DNA of 64,000 nt from Neoechinorhynchus agilis (taxonomy: Eukaryota > Acanthocephala). Both the position numbers and the translations under genes were made by a program. The DNA lies in assembly GCA_051530055.1 (NCBI GenBank), contig CM121341.1, positions 10,292,001 to 10,356,000 of the forward strand. The letters run 5' to 3'. A model generated the notes under the pieces. The model had not been told where the DNA came from and searched no databases. It saw nothing but the letters and a program-made list of their open reading frames with translations. Below are positions 51,568 to 63,682 of this stretch, piece after piece; the stretch's first letter is position 1; each line of letters begins with the position of its first letter.

Positions 51568-54355
51568 TTGAGCAAAAGGGTGATAGAAAGCGGCAGTAAT
51601 GGGGTTTCCAAATCCTTAGGCGTGACCTTGGACGCTCACACTACCTCACCTCTTACCACCACCTCTTCAACTCCCAATATCCTCTTTCCCCCTCGAGTTC
51701 ATCCCGCACGCACAGTTCCCACCCTTATGGTCCCTACACTACAATCACCCCTCACTACAGTGCCCACCCACGAATCCATTATCCCCGAACTACCCCAACC
51801 AGTCAACTCCCATCCCTTCTCTCTCTGCGCAGCTTCAACCCTCTCCATCATGTCCCTTTTAACATCCCTTTCCAATAATCTTTTATTCTAACATCCGCAG
51901 CCTCCTCCCCAAACTGGATGAGCTCCAAATAGTGACTTCTTCTTGCAACGCCGACATCCTTGTAATTACGGAAACATGTGTCTCACCCCATAGCAAATTA
52001 TCTGCCTTCCTTCCAAACTTTCAAGCTTTTCACCCCACAAGGGACTTCCGAAACGAGGGAGGCGTATCGATCTTCATCCTCGTCTCTCTCCCTTACCATT
52101 GCTCTTCACCCTACCCTTTCATCTTCGACGATCTTGAATGGCTTCACATCCAACTTCATCTCCCCCTCCGCAATGTCCAACGTGAGATCTCTATCGCTGA
52201 CCTTTATCGCCCCCTTCCTCAAACATTCCCAACACACTTCAACAAATAGACCACCTATTTACTGACCTACTTTCCACTTCCTCAGATCACTTCATCATAT
52301 TGGGCGATTTTAACAAACTGCCGATCCCGCCCTCGCTCTCTCATCTCCCCGACTCGTTACTTTCCCCACACGCTTCTCCTCCCGCCTTGATAAAATTTTC
52401 TCAAACATCAGGCAATACTCGCGCACTACCAAACTCCCCCCGATCGCCTCGTCTGACCATTGTTCCATCATTCTCTCCCACTCATCACCTCAAAACCGTT
52501 CCTTTTCCGACCTCTACGTTGTCTGAGATAAACGTGATCATCATATCCACGCCTTTGCTGTATGTGCCAATTCTCCTATCACGCAAAACCGCTCTACCAC
52601 CTTTGGCACTGACCCCTCGATTGCAATGGGCTCTTTGTTAAATCTAATAGAATCTGCGACGAAGGCCTCCTTTCCTCGCAAAACAACACGAATCTCGAAC
52701 CGCGACCCTCCATGGTTCTCGCTTTTTCTAAAAACCCTTCAAATGCAGGTCACCTAAGCTTTCCGGTCAGGCAATCCCGCTTACCGCTCCCTCCACTCCG
52801 CACTGACCAAACGAATCCGTATAGCCCGCAAAGTATTCCTCTCATCTCGTCTCTCGTCCGTTCCCAATCGAAACTGGTGCCGTGAAATAAAAAATGTCAC
52901 TGGTCTTGGTAGATCAACCCCCTTCGCATCTCTCCCCAAATCAGATCTCCTCTCAATCCTTAACTTCATGAATAAAAACCTATGTCCTCCCCAAACCTCC
53001 TCTCCTTTGTCCCAACCTCCCTTCGCACTTTCTGACCCGCCCATTACATGCCCTTCCTTAGTTTCCCCTCTCGAAATCCTAGAGATCCTTAAACGCCTGC
53101 CCCGCCATTCTTCCCCCAATTCGAATATCCCAAATTGGGCTATTCGTTTCATCATCCCGGACCTTATCGATCCTCTAACGCACATAACGAACCTTAGTTT
53201 TCTATTGGGCTCTTTCCCATCGTGTCTTAAGGAAGCCCGTGTCGTCCCCCTAACCAAAACTGATAAGCCGATTTCCCCCACATCCTTTCGCCCCATCTCT
53301 ATCCTCTCACCTTTCTCTAAAATCTTAGAAAAATGTTTTAAAACCCGCCTACTTCCCTTCTTCCTCAAAAACATCTCCCTTTCCCAATTCGCTTTCCGTC
53401 CTAATTACTCTTGTACTGATGCCCTCCTCTGCAGCTACGATACGCTTGTGCGCAGCATAGATTCCAATCCAGCATCAACCGTCCGTCTCGTGCAACTGGA
53501 TATTTCCAGGGCGTTTGGGTCGTTAGATCACTCCCTTCTCATCCAATCATGTGCTTCCTTTGGCCTCCCAACCTGGCAACTCGCTTGGATTTCCACTTTC
53601 CTCTCCAACCGCAAACAATATATCCAATGTGGAACTTCTTGTTCCTCTTCTCTGCCCATATTAAAAGGGGTCCCCCAAGGCGCCGTACTTTCCCCTCTCC
53701 TCTTTGACATTTTTCTAAATGACCTCCATCCCCTCACTCCCCCTACCAAATATTTTCTCTATACAGATGACCTCACAATCATTACCATCGCATCTCCCTC
53801 TCTATCCCTCTCCACAACCATGGACGAGCTCAACCATCTCATTTCCTCGCTCTCCACCCTAAACCTCTCCCTAAATTTATCCAAATCTTTTGAGCTTGTC
53901 CCCCGCATTTCCAAACGCAATTTTATCCCCGCGCCTCTCCCTCTCCCCATCCAACGCTCTTCCTTCCGAATACTGGGCCTGACTTTCGAAGAAAACATCA
54001 AATGGGATGCCCACATTTACACTCTCTAAAACAAACCCTCGTCTTTACCTCCTCAAACTCCTCCGACGTCTCGGCGTATCCCCTAAACACCTTGCCCACT
54101 TTTATCTCTACCATCCTTCCTATTCTTAAATACGCCTTCCCCACTTTCCTCTCCCTTTCCGCCAATGCTCTCCATTCCCTCGAAATCTTCCACAAGAGAG
54201 CAACGAGAATATGCGGGACTTCACTCCCTCCCCTCGACGCCCACCTCCATTCCATTTTCTCCAAAAACGCCCTCCGTCTTCTTCAACCCCCTCCACAATT
54301 TTCTTCTTTCATCTTGTTGGTAAGTTTTACACAATGTGTTCACTCTATGATGTGA
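51568..54355 (+). mobile_element. LINE family B (ORF2 with endonuclease and RT), broken
   Basis: Endonuclease part in 51900-52640: ADILVITETCVSPHSKLSAF, FRNEGGVSIFI and ILGDFNKLPIPPSL in shifting frames. RT in one long frame (52968-54029): PNWAIRFIIPDLIDPLTHI, FRPISILSPFSKILEKCFK, QFAFRPNYSCTDALLCSY, LVQLDISRAFGSLDHSLL, GVPQGAVLSPLLFDIFLNDL and FLYTDDLTIITIA. The catalytic box is YTDD rather than YADD, and FDxSKAFD has become LDISRAFG, so RT key residues look altered. A frameshift near 54002-54029 leads to the C-terminal part with FHKRATRICGTSLPPLDAHL. Unusually C- and T-rich compared with its surroundings. A 3' piece recurs at 58.99-59.34 kb on the minus strand. Confidence 0.8.
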
Positions 54356-54632
54356 ATAGCGTGGTCTAATTGTTTAATGCTTATTTCGCGTGTTTTATAA
54401 TTAAATCGCATTGTGTTAGATATAAATATTTTAAAAGACTATTACTTAGAGTTTAGTAAAAAAAACTAGGCCGCGAAATTAGTCGCAGATTTGCAGAATA
54501 AATCTAATGAAAAATACCTACAAATCGTCAGTTTAATTCACAGTTTTGCACTTTTTCTTTAATCGGATTGAGATTGATTGTTAGGCTTGCTTGCCTTTCT
54601 TACCTTTCAGAACCTTTAACGCTTGTAAGTAG
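54356..54632. other. Spacer, nothing recognised
   Basis: AT-rich spacer between LINE B and a partial foldback. No gene. Confidence 0.3.
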
Positions 54633-54779
54633 TCATTCAATTTTAGACAATCCCTTTCTTGTACGGCTTATTTATTTAGGCATAACGCCAAACCAATTAC
54701 ATCAGAGAAGTGATATAACCGCCTCCTGGAGGTATCTGAGGATCCGGAGGAATGTACAAACTCTTAACCGTGCATTAGA
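54633..54779. repeat. Partial foldback element (copy 3)
   Basis: First arm and middle of the 243-bp foldback seen at 25091 and 37609; it breaks off after CATTAGA and continues directly with LINE family A hairpin sequence. Confidence 0.65.
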
Positions 54780-55643
54780 AGCTCCCTGACGGAGTCGCAA
54801 GGCGTCGAAAAATTTGGAGCATTAAGAAATTAAAGAAAAGTGATGACAGCACAGCACCTTGAGGTACGCGTTTGGTGAGGGATATTCTGATTTGGGAGGT
54901 GGAACGGCAGTGAATGTATTGTTTGCGATTGTGAGGATAAGATTCGAGCCAGCGGATCGACCACAAGTTGAGACCATAATTGGGGCAGGCCGGGAGAAGG
55001 AGTGAATGGTCTACTGAGTTGAAAGCTTTAGATAAATCAATGAATGAGACGGGTGACGTTGGAGGGATTATTGTCTAGGTTACGCAATAGCGTGTCATAA
55101 ATGCAAAGTAGGGCATCCGTTGCAGAAAATCTGGCACGGAAGCCGAATTGTAGGGGCGATAACTTTTCGTTTAGGTGTCAAAGAAGGCGAGATTTAAAAC
55201 ATTTTTCGATGATTTTTGAAAGAGCGAGTAGAATGGAAATTTTACGGAATGATTCGGTCGAAATAGGATGCCCTTTTATTTGGAACAAGTATAACTTTAG
55301 CAGTTTTTAGGCATGAGGGTAGATGCCACATAAAAAGCTGAGATTTATTATGAAAGTAAGAGTGTCGATGAGTTCGGGGATGACACAGCGAAGAGCCCAG
55401 TTTGGGATTTCGGATTGAGAGGACGAATTTTTGGGTAATTTCTTGAGAGACTGTAGTACTTCATATGACGAAACTAAGGGGAGTATCGGCGAGTTTACAA
55501 ATGTTTCAGGTGTGGGTGCGAAAGATTGTGCGGTTATTGATGTTGAGCAGTTATTGTAAATTAAGTCAGGGCAGAGATTCTGATTAATGGAATCTAGAAT
55601 CTGTTTTAATTCAGTGGAGGTGAAATTAGTTACTATTTTCTGG
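54780..55643 (-). mobile_element. LINE remnant (family A), third copy
   Basis: Minus strand; matches 36745-37608 of the right arm almost exactly, with WSIRWLESYPHNRKQYIHC and a SEIPNWALRCVIPELIDTL box. It begins in the middle of the hairpin insertion. Confidence 0.75.
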
Positions 55644-55800
55644 TCATTCAATTTTAGTCAATCCCTTTCTTGTCCGGCTTATTTATTTAGGCATAAAGCC
55701 AAACCAATTACATCAGAGAAGTGATATAACCACATAGTCTCTAATGCACGGTTAAGAGTTTGTACATTCCTTCGGATCCTCAGATACCTCCAGGAGGCGG
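55644..55800. repeat. Partial foldback element (copy 4)
   Basis: One arm and middle of the same foldback; ends with CAGGAGGCGG where a SINE begins. With the piece at 54633 it brackets the third LINE A copy. Confidence 0.65.
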
Positions 55801-55990
55801 GACTCATCAGTGAGTTTCCTCCCTTCAGCGGTATTTCGTCCCCTTTGGCTGTGCGTCATTGGTGGTAACGGATTCGAACCACTTGACCCCTTATCGGGAT
55901 CATGGGCATTAGTCCACTTGACCACCTCGACACAACTACGAAATGTCAAACTCAGCCAGTTCATCGGCTCAGGGATAGCGCCGTGTTTGT
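55801..55990 (-). mobile_element. tRNA-derived SINE (family 2)
   Basis: Minus strand: A box TGGTCAAGTGG (complement of 55914-55924) and B box GGTTCGAATCC (complement of 55870-55880), 33 nt between them, spacing as in a tRNA. The presumed acceptor ends do not pair, so it is a SINE head, not a tRNA gene. Different body from the SINEs at 13.8 and 42.0 kb. Confidence 0.7.
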
Positions 55991-56438
55991 AAGTAGTGAT
56001 TTTAAAATACACTTGTTCTGGAAAAAACAATCCCATGTTTTTTAATAATACAATAGTCCTTTAGCAAAATAAGTTTTGAGTGGCCTTACTCGACTTGGGA
56101 AAAAATGATGGTCCTTAAAAATCGTGTTTCATTAGTGATATTTATAGAAACTTTTTAGACAAATTGGAGGATATTTCCGTTGACGCAGCTTCGTACTTTT
56201 GCAGAGGTAAGATTAGAATTAGCAGAATTAAATAGCACCAATTTTGTGCTGAATTTTCTGATAAAAAATTGAAATTCAAATATAATTGCTTATTATTGGT
56301 ATCATGATTTAAATATGTGCACATTCAGGAGCTTTAACTAACGCGTAAAAATCATAGCATTGCTTATTAAATAAATTACGTTGCATACTATGTTAAAGCT
56401 GATAATTTAGAAATTCATACATACAAGAAATTAATTCC
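55991..56438. other. Spacer, nothing recognised
   Basis: AT-rich 450 bp. No gene or repeat recognised. Confidence 0.3.
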
Positions 56439-56618
56439 ATGGAAGCCAACAGTCGGATCTGTGCCGAACTTAAGAGTCTAAAAATGTCCGATAATATTTA
56501 TTATCATATGGGCGAAGAGCAGAATAGCCAAGAAGCAAATGTTTTTAATACTGAAGAGTTAAATTTGGCAGCTATTTTTCTGGTAAATATTGTTACACCA
56601 GTTAATTTAACGACCTAG
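56439..56618 (+). CDS. Small hypothetical ORF, possible orphan exon
   Basis: ATG at 56439 opens a 59-residue frame beginning MEANSRICAELKSLKMSDNI, acidic and mostly polar. A possible donor GTAAAT lies at 56583 after AAIFL. No domain recognised and no paralogue here. It lies directly before a LINE insertion, so it could be a first exon cut off from its gene, or chance. Confidence 0.2.
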   Translation: MEANSRICAELKSLKMSDNIYYHMGEEQNSQEANVFNTEELNLAAIFLVNIVTPVNLTT

Positions 56619-56678
56619 CGATCATTACTCACCAAGGCGCACAACCAGATTATTTAAATGAGTACTTGATCAAAACGG

Positions 56679-58783
56679 ATGAAATCGTTGAGCACTGCAG
56701 CGGAAGGTGGCAAACGGCCACCCACTTATCTGAGAATTCCTGTGCCTCCGAAAGTCCCTAATAGTATTCTCGGAGATATGAAGCTATTTATCAATGACAA
56801 AACTCCATGGATCATAGTGATAAATCCAACCCTAAACCCAAATCCCCTCCATTACAAAAATGGTCACACTCCATCTCGATGGTCTAGAACCCGTTTCAAT
56901 CACGGGATATACCATATAAAATGTTTCTCGTTCCATGGCTTCGTTCTTTCAACGATGATTGTCAGAGAATCATGAAAGTGACATATTTCGCAAGCAATTT
57001 GAAGGTATACCTATCCAATGATATCTATAAACGTAAATACCAATGCTGTTTGGAATCGATTAAAAGTCCCAATGTTACCTTTACGAACAACTCTTGTGAT
57101 TCAACATTTCTAGTGTCTGGGCTATCTCCAGATATCGAAGAGGCCGATAAGAAAGCTTTTGAAACAAAGGTTGGCTGTAAAGTCCTGTTTTTCCTCAAGT
57201 CTCGGAACAACGGACTTCCGATTCCAAGGGCAGTCGTGAAGGCTGATATCGGGGCAGGGGATGCGCTATTAACCAAAAGATGCTTTTTCCAATCGATGGA
57301 AATAATTTTTACCGTCAACGAAATTTCGATACTGGACAACTACATCTTTCCTCGATGTGCTGGGTGTCAGCAATGGGGCACTGGGCTTAGCAATGTCCGT
57401 CAAAGCGATGTATTTGTGCATACTGTGCAGGATAGCATTCAAGCGCGAATTGTGCGCGCAAATCTAAAAAATGCGCTAATTGTGGCAAAGATGGGCATTG
57501 CGCATTTTCTAGAACATGTACAGTTTTCAAGAATTACGTAAAATGGGCTTAAAACCAATCCGCATCGACACCATACAGGAAGCCAAAGTAATCTCTTCAA
57601 CGGCAACCCCTTTATGGCACTCAGCCCGCTTCTACATGCTCAATGTCCGGCTCGATACGATCCGACCTCACGGGTCAGCCGACTTCGCAACCCATTGAAT
57701 CCGTACATTCTGCACCCAACATCCCGCATCACCTCGACCAGGTTCTGAACGCTTCTTCAGCCAACATCCTGAAGATGGTTGACTTGCGCATCTCTTCAGC
57801 GATTCAAAACTTCGAGAAACGGTTTGAGAGACATTTCGAAGCCCTCTCCGCGTCTTTAAAACAATGTATCAACCGAGCCTTTTCCATTACAGTATCTGAC
57901 GCTAAGAAGCCAGCTAAGAGTCGTGTTCGTACGCCGATTTGTTCAAGCGATCTTTCCGCGTCTGACGATGATGTGGATATGAACGAGGTGTTCGTTCGTC
58001 AAGTGATCGAGGAGCAAAAACAGATCTGCTCTGAGGGTTCAGCGGACATCATCAAAAAGGCGAGAATAGGTTTATGACCGAACTAAGGTTGGTGCAATAG
58101 AACTCTGGTGGTCGCCTCTGAATTCCCAAAATCTTGGCCGAGGCATATAAGTATGAGATAGTCTTCATTCAGGAGACTAAAAGCGTCTATACTCTTGAGG
58201 ACCTACCGGTCGGCTACAAGTCCCTGACGTCTGTCTCTTCTATCTTTATAATCCCTCCTGTCAGCCCGAACTCCCAGGGTCTCCTCTCCATTTTCAAACT
58301 TCATCTTTTGCCCTCCCTCGTCTAAAGCTTCATCTCTCCCAAGCAATTTTCTCTATCCATGTTCAAGGAAGAGTCGCTCTACTTGGTAATTTCTACATGC
58401 GCCCTAACAAGGTTCATTTACCTCATAACAAGGCGATCCTGAAGGACCTGCTTTCATCCGGTATCGATTTCCTGTTCTGAGACTTCAACGATCCATCAGG
58501 CAAATGGATTCGAGCCGTTGTTCACGTCAACGATTCACATATGATTTTGGCAGCTCCATATCCCACGTTTTCCGCGTCTAATCGCAGCTCCTGGCTAGAC
58601 CTTTGTCTGGCAAATAAGTTGTCTGTCTTGAAGCCGACAGTTATATCCCAATCTGCCCTATTTCTTATCTCAGGGCATGACATTCTCATTTGGGACTTTT
58701 CTAAGAATTTGCTTTTAAACAGACGTTATAAATTGTCGTCTTTTAACATTCTTTTGTTCGAAAATTTGTGTTGGGATGAGTGA
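56679..58783 (+). mobile_element. LINE family C-related element, ORF1 and endonuclease
   Basis: Starts with GGKRPPTYLRIPVPPKV as in the copy at 42.3 kb. ORF1 pieces (56921-57541 and 57516-58077) include MFLVPWLRSFNDDCQRIMKV, IFPRCAGCQQWG (decayed CCHC knuckle) and a Ser-rich C-terminal part. ORF2 endonuclease pieces: IVFIQETKSVYTLEDLPVGY (58134-58325), then FNDPSGKW and WLDLCLANKLSVLKP (about 58480-58700) broken by stops. A sister subfamily of the element at 42.3-45.8 kb. Confidence 0.7.
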
Positions 58784-58989
58784 TTTTTTGAGTAGGGATT
58801 GAATAATAATTTTTTACTGTATGTGATTTAAATTTATTAAAGTTTACAAGTTTTGGAAGATAATGTCCTGTGAAGCCGCAGTTTTCCTCACGCTGGCAGC
58901 AAATCTATTAAAATTTACAAGTTTTAGAAGATATATATAAACACGTTTTATTTATGTAAAAAGTGCAATATCCACACACTAGCCAGCAT
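58784..58989. other. Spacer with short internal duplication
   Basis: AT-rich; the phrase AAATTTATTAAAGTTTACAAGTTTTGGAAGATA recurs about 70 bp later in a diverged form, suggesting a small tandem duplication. No gene. Confidence 0.35.
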
Positions 58990-59336
58990 CTATCTTTGCA
59001 AAACGTTGTATGGATGACGGATGTTGAAGGCAAGGGAGGTGGGACTGTTTTTTGAGGGGGTGTTGATGTGGGATCGGAGGCTTTGTAAAGGAGATGACAG
59101 ATTAGGAGTCTTTCCTTGTTCTGCGGTTATTAAGGAAAGATCAAACTTGATGGAAGAAAGATTTTTGGTGGAGGGTGGTACGAGCGAGAGGGTATGAAAA
59201 AGGTTGGGGTTCCGGGTGTTTACTAGACAAGAGTATTTAGAGATGAAAGAAGAAAATTGTGGAGGGGGTTGAAGAAGACGGAGGGCGTTTTTGGAGAAAA
59301 TGGAGTGGAGGTGGACGTCGAGGGGAGGGAGTGAAG
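58990..59336 (-). mobile_element. LINE family B 3'-end fragment
   Basis: Minus strand codes TSLPPLDVHLHSIFSKNALR, LLQPPPQFSSFISKYSCLVN and further C-terminal sequence, matching the end of the LINE at 51.6-54.4 kb (54.22-54.31 kb) and extending beyond it. It abuts the start of the segmental duplication at 59337/59338. Confidence 0.75.
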
Positions 59337-59337
59337 T

Positions 59338-61395
59338 AGCGCAAAGCTTAAAAGAGCAAATGCGACTGAGACGAACTCTCAAGCAGCCAAGAAATTCAAT
59401 GTTGGCTCGAGTGTAACCCACTCCGATAATGAGGACGTCTTCATGGAGGTCGAAGAAACCGACACAGAATATGTTACTAGGATCATTAACACTCACGCTT
59501 CGCTTATTAACAACGGAACTGCGGCCCTAATATCAGATGATACCGCCAGAAATTTCTGATAATTCGAAGGCACAGGTAATGGTGGGGGATCTTCGAGTGT
59601 TACAATGGAATTGTGGAGGGGCAACTAATCTTACTAGGCTCGCTCGTTTCATACCAGACGTTTCCATCATCTTTCTGCAGGAAACAAAAAGTATTTATAC
59701 TCTACACCAACTCTATAACTATCTACCTCATCTTAACTGTTCAATGTTCTTGTCTTTTATTACTGCCCCATTCGGTCCCGCCTCACAAGGTCTTATTTCA
59801 ATTTTTCATACCTCTTTAAATCCCAAACTTATATCTTCTTACACTTCACCGGAAATGTCGTACTCCCTTTTTAAAATTCTCCTTAATCGGAATCACCTCT
59901 CGATTGTAAATTTGTACATTAGACCGGGTTTTATTCATCGACCATACATCAAAAACAAAATCAAATGGCTTCTCAAAGCCAATCTCGACTTTGTTGTGGG
60001 GGATTTTAACGATCCACCATTAAAATGGCCCAGAGCTATTGTTAACGCCGTCAGCGATAATCTTTCGGAGGGTTTTTGCCGGTTGCATAGATCTGACATT
60101 AAAAGACAGTTTCAAAGTATGGTCCGACAATCCGAAATTGGCATCATCAAACTCCAGCTCAGGGACCAAAATCTTTACTCCCTCGTGAGTACATCGTCAC
60201 ACCACTTAAATTACGCATTCCATGGCACACGTTAACCGTTAATCTATCCCCTAGAACAGATATAAACAAGATGAGAAGGCTGCTAAAAGTAGGCATCAAA
60301 ATGGTTAATCGAGCGCTGAAACTAGGCATGAACTCGTCGCAAGCGCAAGATATTTGGAAAACTTCGGGTATCCCCGTCCTGGTTTTCTTTTCCAGAGGTC
60401 GCCCCCCCCGAACATCAGGCTTTCTTTATCGACGCCTTCATCCAGCACCTAGATTCATTGCCGTTTTCCTGGGCCGAAGAGCTGAAGAATTCCTGTGCGC
60501 CCAGAATTAAGCGATGGACAACGTGACTTGACCTGTTTCTAAGAAATCCCTCCGCCTTGCATGATGAATAAATCTTGTTGTTGTTGTAATCGTGGGATTT
60601 TTGAGTTAGATTTCGACCCTGCTTATAAGAAGCTTGATATTTTAGGTTATACTTTCACTAATAACCTCTCGCCCGCTTCCGATACACACAAGATGAAAAA
60701 ACTTTTAAAGACAGCCAGAGCTAAGGCGAGACGTGCCGCTCGTATTGGGCTTAGCGCCAAGATATGCAAAGTGATATGGTGCTCTTGGGCTATTTCAGGC
60801 CTATTTTTTTATTCCAGAGGAAGGCCTCCAAAACAACGCATAAAATTCCGCTGTGTATTCTTGAAAATCCTGTCAAGACTACCCTTTGAGTGGATTTCCT
60901 CAGCTGACTGGGCCAACAAATCCATGCAGTGGATCGGAATATGACTTCCAAAAACGGATAGTAACTAGTATAGAATGTTGCTTCAGTTATTCAGCGACAG
61001 CGTTCGATCCATGGTTTGCCTTTGCCGAATCATTTTTTTAATCGTGGGATTTTTGGGTTAGATTCAACCCTGCTTATACGAAGCTTGATATTTTAGGTTA
61101 TACTTTCACTAATAACTTCTCGCCCGTCTCCGATATACACAAGATGAAAAAACTTTTAAAGACAGCAAGAGTTAAGGCGAGACGTGCCGCTCGTATTGGG
61201 CTTAGCGCCAAGATATGCGAAGTAATATGGTGCTCTTGGGCTATTTCAGGCCTATTTTTTCATTCCAAAGGAAGGCCTCCGGAACAACGCCTAAAATTCC
61301 GCTGTGTGTTCTTGAAAATCCTGTCGAGGCTACCATTTGAGTGGATTTCCTCAGCAGACTGGGCCAACAAATCCATGCAGTGGATCGGATTATGA
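59338..61395 (+). mobile_element. LINE family C remnant, copy 2
   Basis: Endonuclease frame 59537-60235 (LRVLQWNCGGATNLTRLARF, GDFNDPPLKW), fused by deletion to RT 3' pieces 60271-60510, 60561-60944 and 61039-61395 with GLFFYSRGRPP and GLFFHSKGRPP motifs. Same decay pattern as copy 1. Confidence 0.75.
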
Positions 61396-61665
61396 CTTGC
61401 GTTCGATCCATGGTTTACCTTTGCCGAATAAATTTTTTCAATCGTGGGCGTCACCATCGCAGTTTGAATTTAGATTTTGAGCATTTTAATCAATTTTTTG
61501 ATGACGTAAGGATCGCTGAACTCCATATAAATAAATAAATCTCGAGAAGTGATATACCAACGATAAATATAATTTACAAAGAAATAACCGAATATTTGTG
61601 ACTGCTTGAGATGCATGAAACTCACGAAACGAAATAATAATTTCTATTATTCTCAAACCGAAAAT

Positions 61666-62085
61666 ATGGCTCAAAACGGACACAGTCAATCTTTTGGTAT
61701 TGACCGATTCCCGGATATGGACGAGGCTTATTTAGAAATGACATATCAGGAATATCCGATGCCGAACGAGGAAAGGATTAATAGAATCGCGCAGCTTCTT
61801 GGAAAACATCCCGGATCGGTTCGAATTTGGTACTATTTGAAAAGGCGTCGAATGGTAGATCCGAGTACGTCACTTAGACAACTTTTGAATTACGTCATCA
61901 GTGTAAGAATTGCTCTACGATTGGAAGTTCATCGGCAATTCTTGCCTCAATACTTTGTGGATTCGTATTTGCCTCGAAGGCCCTCCGTGAAAGGATTAAT
62001 AGAGCCCGGTGAGTTGTTTCGGCAATACGAGAGTACAATACAAATAGAAAGCGATTCCGAGAGCGATAGTTCAGATAATGAGTAG
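61666..62085 (+). CDS. Divergent homeodomain-like protein, copy 2
   Basis: 139 residues from the ATG coding MAQNGHS. It differs from copy 1 at seven residues, all in or right after the homeodomain-like part: QEYPMP for QENPMP, INRIAQLLG for INGIAQFLG, VRIWYYLKRRRM for VQMWYYLKRRRM, and VDPST for VNPSA. Several of these (Y before P, RIA, LLG, VRIW) are closer to the normal homeodomain pattern, so copy 2 looks like the conserved form. Asn51 is Leu here too. C-terminal 67 residues are identical between copies. Intronless; the frame is open 60 nt upstream of the ATG in this copy only. Confidence 0.6.
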   Translation: MAQNGHSQSFGIDRFPDMDEAYLEMTYQEYPMPNEERINRIAQLLGKHPGSVRIWYYLKRRRMVDPSTSLRQLLNYVISVRIALRLEVHRQFLPQYFVDSYLPRRPSVKGLIEPGELFRQYESTIQIESDSESDSSDNE

Positions 62086-62809
62086 AGGATCGATGCTTAT
62101 GAGATTAAGATTGCACTTCATTAAAAAATATTTATTCTTTTCTATTTATTGATCACGATCCTTTGCAAATCAATAATAGTATCAAATAAGACGTTGAAAG
62201 GTAGAAAATCGGATTCTCGGTGGTTCAGTACTTCTTCATTTGCATGTCTTTCTTTTCGTAAAAGAGGTGGATTTATCCCTCAAATGGGAAACAATCGGAG
62301 TTATTCCACGCCTGAGAAACTCAAACGGAAATAATAACATTAGTGGAAATTGTAAGCTCTTAAACGTTGCGAAAAGTTATTAATAATCCAATGGTTGCGA
62401 AATGTTTTGAAGTTAATTTGAATGCATTTTCGTTATAAACCGAAGGCTATTTTTTGCTAATTTATTCACGTTTGCAGAGATGTGTTATTTCAAAAATGCG
62501 GAATTCGGGACATCTGAGCTAAACCGAATTATATTAAATTGTAATTTGTATACATGTAAAAGTCGTTGAAATACTTCCTAGAAAGACGAGCAATTTCATT
62601 ATTTATTAATAAAATAATTGAAGAAATCATTACGTGTCTTCTATCCACGAGGATTCAAATTAAAACCTTTTCACAATTTTTTATTTATAATTTTAATAGG
62701 TGGGATCGTTTCGTCTAAACATTAAAATTTCAAACGATGCTTTTTTTCGACAAAGCGTTAGTAAAATTAAAATTTTTTTTTATTTTTAATTAATAATGGC
62801 TCTTTTAAC
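62086..62809. other. Spacer downstream of homeodomain-like gene, copy 2
   Basis: Nearly identical to 46456-47155. No gene beyond the duplicated small frame, which is not supported. Confidence 0.35.
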
Positions 62810-63530
62810 TTAAAAAAGTTCACAGAATTTAATTTTTGCTTTCTCCACCTGTATCGCAAGCGATATGTTTTGTAGGAGATAGGTTGAGAGCTCTAATGTC
62901 CTTGGTTGCTTTTTATTAACCGCTAAGCGGGATAGGAGTCCGTGAGGTCCCAGGATTCGACGGACGCCTCTTTCACATTGCTGGCTTCCGGGGAATCGAC
63001 ACAGGTTGCGTCCCATAGCAGATGACATTTTCCCTTGTGCCAGGGAAAAATAGTCAGATTATCCGGTCTACGACCATCATCCAGTCTGCGGCTTGGCTGC
63101 AGGGTATTCGGCGGCGCGTGTGCCGTGTCTTAATGGCGCGGCTAATTCTATTGTTCAGTTCCGTGTGCCTCGCGAATCGACCGCTGGAGCGCTTATATGC
63201 CAGCGGTCATGTCTTCATGTGGCGTCTACACGTCGATGCCGCATCTGCCAGATTGGTAATCCGAGCATCAAGGACACCGCGATTCTCAGGATTTCACTAT
63301 CTAATTGAGTTCCGTGTGAAGCGACAGGGAGAGCGTTCAAGCATGTGCCGGGTTCTTTGTAGGATACTGCATTTAATCGTGTTCTATCCACCATGGAGAG
63401 CGAATTTTCAAGTGAGTTGTGGACTCGCTCAGCCAATGGAATATCCCACGAGCGCTGTTTTTCCGGGTGCTCTGGGCGCTGCAAGATTTATTTCGATGTG
63501 CCTTAGATGCTTGACTTTGAATTACTTTTA
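62810..63530 (-). mobile_element. Single-ORF LINE C-terminal fragment, copy 2
   Basis: Duplicate of the fragment at 47156-47900, with ALPVASHGTQLDSEILRIAV and the same broken frames. It was present before the segmental duplication. Confidence 0.7.
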
Positions 63531-63682
63531 AGATTGGGGTCATTCACGGTGGGCCACGGTCGGATATTCAAGTGAATTTTCTTGGGTGAGTAAATTGTTA
63601 ACCTTTTAATTTTTATATGTTGGTTGCTCTTACCATAAAACGAATCCAACGATAAAACGTTTTAATAATAGGACCTTAAATT

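Noticed and set aside
55858-55935. A functional tRNA gene with A and B boxes
   Set aside because: The ends that should form the acceptor stem do not pair and the B-box 3' flank continues into repeat-like DNA; a tRNA-derived SINE fits better.
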